Below are positions 58,606-64,000 of a stretch of 64,000 nt of DNA, one piece after another. The translations under genes were made by a program, and so were the position numbers. The stretch is taken from NCBI GenBank assembly GCA_015847255.1, contig JADLZK010013210.1:1-64000 (forward strand), in the 5' to 3' direction. The notes under the pieces are model-generated. The model did no database searches. It was not told the DNA's origin and saw only the letters and a list, made by a program, of their open reading frames with translations. Position 1 is the stretch's first letter. Each line of letters opens with the position of its first letter. The stretch comes from Hyparrhenia diplandra (Eukaryota; Streptophyta; Magnoliopsida; Poales; Poaceae).

Positions 58606-59728
58606 GCGAGTATCGGATTTCGATCAAGAAATACCACATTTAAGTAGTGTTCCGAGCAATGGAGCAAAATTTATTTACCTTATAAAATCATGGCCGGATC
58701 ATCCGAGCGTACAGTGTTTTCTCTTTTTGTTAAATAATATAAAGTTTATTTAAATTTTAATTTTAGCGGCAAAGCACGGGGAGATCGTTGGGGTCAAGTT
58801 TTTATCTTTTTTGTTTCTTTATATAGGAACAACTTCGACATAATATATCTTTTTGAAATTTTATAAGGCAAAAACCCGTGGGGAGATCCCCACAGCAATT
58901 CGTTCAACATAATAATATATTATAAGTGCCCAAACAAAACAAAGAGCTGGGGCCAATCAACTGTTGCCTGTGCCTTTGCTTGCGGCAAATAAAGAAGGTG
59001 TCTGCTGGCCTCAGGAGGTGCTGAACTGGTATGCTCCAAAGTTCGGTAAAGCCTGTCGTAGTTCTGGGCATTCAGTTCAGCTGAGCACTAAACCCAGCCA
59101 GGCAGTGCGTGCGGTTGGTGGGAAAGCTTACAAATAATCGCCGGCCGCTACCTCCCCTCCTGCAATGCAGCCACCTTTGCATCAGCACACGACGGTGGCC
59201 CACACCATCCATATTTTTACCACCATTGTCGCGTTGTGGATTCCTATTATTGTGGCCTCATCGAGCACAGTGTCAACGAAATTGGGATCCATTCCCTTTT
59301 ATTTTATTAAGAAGCAAAGAGTTTAACTGAAACCGTACACGACAAGGGCCTACACTACTAGATCTATAAATAAACAGCCCAAGAAATATTCAACTAGCTC
59401 CTTATGCAAATTGATGACCTCAAGTGGTGCTAGTAGAGGTAGTCAAATGATGACTGTATGGAAATGCAACGTTCCAGTGAAGCTCAAAATTTTCATTTGG
59501 ATGGTTTGCCCATTACAGAATTCAATCAGGGTTTCAATAAAAAAAAAAAAAGCAATGTGCCATTTGTGATAAAATGGAAACCATTCTTTTTCGATGCACT
59601 TCACCGTCTTTCTTTGGTCTTTTTGAGGAACACACTTGGCTGGTAAAGCTCAGTGACTAATTGTGCTGATTTTCTAGTAGGGTTCGTTGATATTTTTGAG
59701 GAAAGAAATGAAAGGCAACACTCTTTTA
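58606..59728. other. Intergenic, nothing recognised
   Basis: Mostly AT-rich sequence without conserved frames, tRNA or repeat termini that I can identify. GTGGGGAGATCCCCAC near 58.88 kb is a short palindrome. Confidence 0.5.
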
Positions 59729-60757
59729 TATCACTACTACACAAATTCTTTTGCATTGGAAAACCCGTGGCGGATTAATGCCTCTAGTAACCGTGGCAGA
59801 TTTTTAATTAATCGTGACAATTATAAAAACGCCGTGCAAAATCGATTAACCATGACGGTTTTTCTAGAAATCCCGCATTGGAAAATAGCCTATTAGCCAT
59901 GGCGGTATTATAAAAAGCCCGCCTTCGTTAAAAGGCCAAGCCCCGCCGTAGAAAAGCCCAACCAGCCCAACACACGTCTCCTTTTTAATATATATACGGG
60001 GTTAGGGTTTTCTCACCTCACTCACTCCTTTCTCCCCCCCCCCCCGATGCCGCCCCTTCTCCCGATTCACTGGGGTGGTCGCCCCTCACTCCCCAAACTG
60101 TCACCCCTTTCTCCCATTCTCCGCGCCCGACCCTCTCTCTCCCATGGTCATGTGTGCCCAACGAGGGCCACGGTGGTGGCGGCAGGTTTGTGTGCCCACC
60201 CAACGGCGGCGGGGAGCCACACGCAGCGGGGGGCGGAGGGCTTGGCGACAGCCCTGCGTCTTGGCGCAAGGGGCGGGCGGCGGAAACCCACGCGTGTGGG
60301 CGAGGACGTGTGGCGGCCCTCGCACAAGCATGCGGCGCGGTAGAAGCCCGCGGCGCGGACAGGAGGATGCGGTGGCGGCCTCGTAGGAGCCTCTCCGGCC
60401 GCGGATCGACCTCCTCCAAAGGCGGATCCACCTTTCTCTCCGGCATGGATCGACCTTCCTCGGCGCGGATCCGGCTTCTTCGCGGATCCACCTTCGACGA
60501 TGGTGGAGAAGGATCTGGCCGCGGGAGCCTTGCGGACGAAGCTAGATTCTCGCGGCTACGGCGGCGGATTCGGGCGGGCGGCGGCCGGATCCCGAACCGT
60601 TGGGGTTCGGATCTAGGATTTTTGGTTTTAATTTTTATTAATTGTGGCATACATCCAAAAACCGCCATGGTAAATGGACCATTAACCGTGGCCTTCCGTC
60701 CGTGGTGGTTACAAAAACGGCTGCCCGCCACGGAAGTTCTTTTGTGTAGTAGTGTAT
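59729..60757. mobile_element. 1.0-kb non-autonomous CACTA-like element, TAT target duplication
   Basis: CACTACTACACAAA at 59732 and TTTGTGTAGTAGTG ending at 60754 form a 14-bp perfect inverted terminus, flanked by TAT on both sides. Inside are a TATATATA box and TTAGGGTTTTC (telo-box-like) near 59.99-60.01 kb, then a GC-rich core to 60.6 kb. Its termini and inner motifs relate it to 47433-48440. The core frames lack recognisable domains. Confidence 0.78.
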
Positions 60758-61005
60758 GAGCTAGAGGTTCTGAGACAATATGGAAGACTTGGAACGACTT
60801 AGTGTCTAACAAGACTTTGACACTAATCAAGACATGGCGCCCTCGCTCAAAACGAAGTTGAGGCATGTAGCAAGTAAACTTGATCTCGTCAAGTGTTAGT
60901 ACATTGTAAAGCTTGAAACCTTGTTTTGGATCTTTGGTGTTCGTTAAGCTTTCTATGAGGCCATGACAAAGCTGTAGGGCGATGCAAGCGGTGGTGCTTG
61001 CGTAG
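60758..61005 (-). other. Unidentified coding-like stretch
   Basis: A minus-strand frame is open from 61130 leftwards through the CACTA-like element to 60018. Only its first ~125 codons lie outside that element. They contain no domain I recognise (ALQLCHGLIESLTNTKDPKQ). It could be part of a retroelement or a chance frame. Confidence 0.25.
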
Positions 61006-62570
61006 TGTGAAGGACCAAAATGGCGACCAGGGAGGGTGAATGGGAGCCTCAAAAAATTCTTTCGAATTATCGACCTTGTAGCTCTCACGCCTCCCTCAAA
61101 AGCAAACCAAGCTAAACACGATAAGATCACGACCTTGATTACAAGGTGGATGACCTAGGGATTGCCCTAGAGTCACAGCGGATCAACCGAAAAGAAATCG
61201 ACACGAGACCAAGCGGAACAGGGCAAGGACTGCACAACACGCAAGTCGGTGGACTGTCCGGTCGGTCAGAAAACCGAAACACAAACGATTCGGGAACCTT
61301 TACTGGAACTGTAGGACCAATGAACGTCGGATAGTCCGAGATGAGGGTGCGGACTGTCCGCGCGTAATCTTAAAACCGAACGTAAACGCCGAAGCCGCTG
61401 GACAATCGCGGAAGTTTGAACGTCGGACTGTCGCGCCAGGGCTGGACCGTCTGCCGTACAACTTCGGAAAAACAAACTTCTCGGCAAGGTTGCTGGGACG
61501 CAAGAACCTACAGGGTCGACAGTCCACGGCCAAAGCGGATCAGAATCGTTGGTCGGACTATCCGGGCTTAAAAGCGGACCGTCCGCGACCCCCGGACAGC
61601 AAGAACAGACGCATGACTCGGACCACGATTTCGAACTCCCACTCACAAAATTGACAAGAACTCGATCAAAAACAAGGGCTCGGGTCACATAATTAAGTCT
61701 AGGTGATCTAGACATGTGGGTGACCATTTTCCCCTCTTGGAAATTTTGGATCTCGCCTGTCAAATCGAGAGAAAACTCAGATCACATACAAACCCTACCT
61801 AAAAACGAGCTGAACACAAAATCGCTTGAATCCGTGGACATAGGAGGATTCAACTAAATTCCTTTGGTGAATCTCTTAGATTCTTGGTCGTGAACGAACT
61901 GCAAGCAACAAGAATCGAAGAAAACGAACCACAGACGATGAATCGAGCACTAAAAGGGGGTGGAGAGAAAAGCTACGAAAATAGAACACAAGAACACAAA
62001 ATCCCAGAGCAAATCACAACACACTTGAATCGTTCTGACCCCAAAAGCCCATAGGGCATGCGCAGACATCGAGGGGTGTGCTTCCTACGAACAATTCACA
62101 AAATAGTTGTCCGGACCTCTCCCACTCAGAACAATTCTGCATCGAGAAACCCTAATCGAAATGAAAATTAGAGAGACAACCTCGAGATGGAGGGTTGCCC
62201 TCTCTATTTATAGTCTTGGTCCGAATGACCATCCTACCCCTACTGGTACAATTACCGAAACCACTTAGCCGGGGGCATAATGGTTGGACTTGGATATCTT
62301 CCGATCCCGACGGCCACCGCGCCTCCTCATCTTTGGCATTGCTCCACGCAATCTCCCAGAAGCTGCCACATACCGTCCTTTTGTCCATCGAAACATCCAT
62401 CCGGGTTTTGAGGCCTAAACCGCGAAACCTGCCACCGATGGTTTTGAGTCCCAAACCACCAAACAGCGCCCCGTGGTTTTGATGCCCAAACCACAAAACC
62501 CACTCAGATGGTGTTGAGGGCAAACCATGTGTTCGCATAGTGAAGCAATTAGGATGGGAATGGGGGCTTT
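61006..62570 (-). repeat. Sirevirus-like LTR sequence rich in CGGACTGTCCG palindromes
   Basis: The left part (GACCAGGGAGGGTGAATGGGAG) resembles Sirevirus LTR ends. At least eight variants of CGGACTGTCCG occur from 61251 to 61600. A minus-strand TATA box (CTATAAATAG) is at 62204-62213. Borders and partner LTR are not found. Confidence 0.5.
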
Positions 62571-62604
62571 CATTTGATAGCTTCCATTGAAGTTGGTGTC
62601 ATAA

Positions 62605-62745
62605 AAGACAACACTTCCTCCGTCTCTAAATAAATCAATATGTTAGTTTGACTAACTTTATATATAAGAGTAATAAATCTATAATATAAAATGAGTATAT
62701 TGTGAAAATATACTTCATGAAAATATAAATTATTTTCTCTAACAA
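62605..62745. repeat. Possible Stowaway-like MITE fragment
   Basis: CTTCCTCCGTCTCTAAATAA resembles the CTCCCTCCGTYY terminus of Stowaway elements, followed by AT-rich sequence. The opposite terminus is not clear. It interrupts the LINE fragment. Confidence 0.4.
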
Positions 62746-62926
62746 AGTTAAACAACGAAGAATATTTCAGCTTCAACGGTTGATTTTCCATCCAAGAATC
62801 TTTCCAAAATCGAAGTCGGGTACCATCTTTCAACCGACTTGAATGATCCATACACTTGAGCAAGTCTTTCACATCCATCGGGCATTTCAAAAAATGTAAG
62901 TTAAAACAAGCACCACACTTTCTCAT
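62746..62926 (-). pseudogene. LINE remnant (region between RT and zf-RVT)
   Basis: On the minus strand the frame reads LKDGTRLRFWKDSWMENQPL and then YSSLFNFVRE, matching the conserved G-x-x-x-R-F-W-x-D-x-W segment of plant non-LTR retrotransposons. No other LINE parts adjoin it. Confidence 0.65.
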
Positions 62927-63930
62927 TCCTTCTTTCCCCTTTCCTTGCTACAATTTTGAAAGGGCGAAAAAGGAGGCGACCCGATTTCCAAAGGGCGATT
63001 TCACGGTCTCCTCCTCCGCCCGTCTTGGTCTTTGGAGAGGGTGGATCTTTGAGGAAATCATCGTGTGGTTGTATATAGACTAGGTTTGTGTCCTAGGTCT
63101 ACGTTTTGCTCGCCATCGGTCGGTGGTGGAGCTAGTTTGGCCGGGGGATGTTTCTCTATGGCGAAGTTGTGGCGGCGTCGGAGGCGGATCGTCAACGGCG
63201 CCATGGAATAAGCTCTCTCGACCTCTTCTTCGCCCCATCGGTGCTCTCCTCCGGTGCCTATGGTGAGGTCGACGAGTCAGGAGTTTAGGGCCAGGGCTTC
63301 ATTGTCTTCGTCAGGTGATGCTGTCAGTGGCCCTTTTTTCTTTTGGATACGAATAAGTATGTGGGTTTTGTGGACTATGGATAGTCGGATTTGGCTCTTT
63401 TCCTCCGATGGCGGTGGTCGCCGTCGGTCGGATTTGGTAGTTGAAGGAGTTTTTTCTGTGACTGGAGTAGGGTTGCGGCTTCGGTCGATGGGTGATCTAT
63501 GTCTTCATCCTGTCCTTTTATGACGGGTGTTAGTTTCGACTTCGTTCAAAGCCTTGGCGCAATGGGACCCCTCCAGCTCAAGGTGTTGCTCATCTTCTCC
63601 GGCGGCGACGACGAGGAGGGTGACTTCTGGTGGCTCACCAAGTTTTCATTGTGTAGTTTAGTTGTTGCAGTCGTCTCTGTACTTTTATATGTGTCTATAT
63701 TCCTGTGTTTGTACCCTTGTTTTCCTGAAAAATGTGGGTCTTGACTTTTGTGAGCAGCCCCCTATAGTTTTCTCTTTGATATATTTATATCTAACGATAA
63801 TAGACGACTTAAAGCTGAGTGGGAAACCCAAGGATTCCGCCGCCGGCACCGGCGCCTTGCGAGCCCACCTGACGACACCATTCAGCAACCAACCCCACGG
63901 GGGGAGTGACGACGAGTGAGTCACTCTCCG
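62927..63930. other. GC-rich stretch, unidentified
   Basis: Plus-strand frames at 63254-63523 and 63499-63744 have biased composition but no domain. 63.6-63.77 kb is T-rich, like a 3' untranslated or intron sequence. No gene can be supported. Confidence 0.4.
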
Positions 63931-63944
63931 AGTCCCTTTCCTTT

Positions 63945-64000
63945 CCTATATATGGCCGGAGCAAGATTAGTTGGCAGACTCGGCCGCCACTCCACCTCCT
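63945..64000 (+). promoter_or_regulatory. Core promoter-like sequence at the right edge
   Basis: TTTCCTATATATGGCC around 63.94-63.96 kb is a good TATA context, followed by a GC- and CT-rich leader-like sequence to the window end. A plus-strand gene may begin just beyond the window. Confidence 0.4.

Noticed and set aside
60018..61130. A 370-codon minus-strand open frame, the longest in the window
   Set aside because: It runs across the terminus of the CACTA-like element and through its GC-rich core, with arginine/proline-rich low-complexity sequence and no domain. Most of it is a compositional artefact.

Overview
This window looks like plant nuclear DNA, most likely from a grass. It is dominated by nested LTR retrotransposons (Athila-type Ty3/gypsy, Sirevirus-type Ty1/copia and a large coding-free element) and by CACTA and PIF/Harbinger-like DNA elements. 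I see one clearly recognisable host gene, of the ORTHRUS/VIM family (50.6-56.6 kb). It has GT-AG introns, GC-rich first-exon coding sequence and a plant-specific PHD-RING-SRA-RING layout. Nothing bacterial or phage-like is present. I cannot name the species.

Layout. 1-7554: an Athila-like Ty3/gypsy element on the minus strand (gag, protease/linker, RT, RNase H, integrase, extra 3' ORF), decayed by frameshifts. Its 5' LTR is internally deleted and its 3' LTR runs off the left edge. It sits inside a Sirevirus-like gag (7555-9330), which is followed by the Sirevirus primer site and long LTR (9.37-13.68 kb, resuming at 21.54 kb). 13678-21535: a complete coding-free LTR element with ~2.96-kb LTRs, a 1.93-kb interior, a primer site and a TTTAT target duplication. 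22.9-24.8 kb: a gypsy remnant. 24.85-26.99 kb: a second, near-identical Sirevirus gag that stops at its primer site. 27.0-45.2 kb: Athila-like sequence on the plus strand, with one LTR at 27170-28648, a gag/protease-only interior, and a related LTR at 43935-45232. This stretch is split by a 7.2-kb CACTA element (32759-39977) that carries tRNA-like repeats, a 155-bp tandem array and a 2-kb inverted repeat. 45.2-50.4 kb: LINE remnants, a 1-kb CACTA-like element, a MITE and local duplications. 50.4-57.0 kb: the ORTHRUS/VIM-like gene, nine exons. 57.0-62.9 kb: a MITE, two ~1-kb DNA elements with GC-rich cores, a Sirevirus-like LTR and a LINE piece. 63.9-64.0 kb: a core promoter-like sequence facing off the right edge.

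How the parts relate. The retroelements are decayed, lack proteins or were built without them, so none looks autonomous. The host gene would encode a reader and E3 ligase that maintains CG methylation, which is one of the systems that silences repeats like those around it. It carries three apparent single-base frameshifts while all 16 splice sites are intact.

The most useful general observation is that pairs of repeat copies in this window differ mainly at CAG/CTG trinucleotides, often as CAG versus CGT. That is not what cytosine deamination produces. It suggests consensus errors at methylated CHG sites, so frameshifts in this sequence should not be taken as pseudogene evidence without raw reads.
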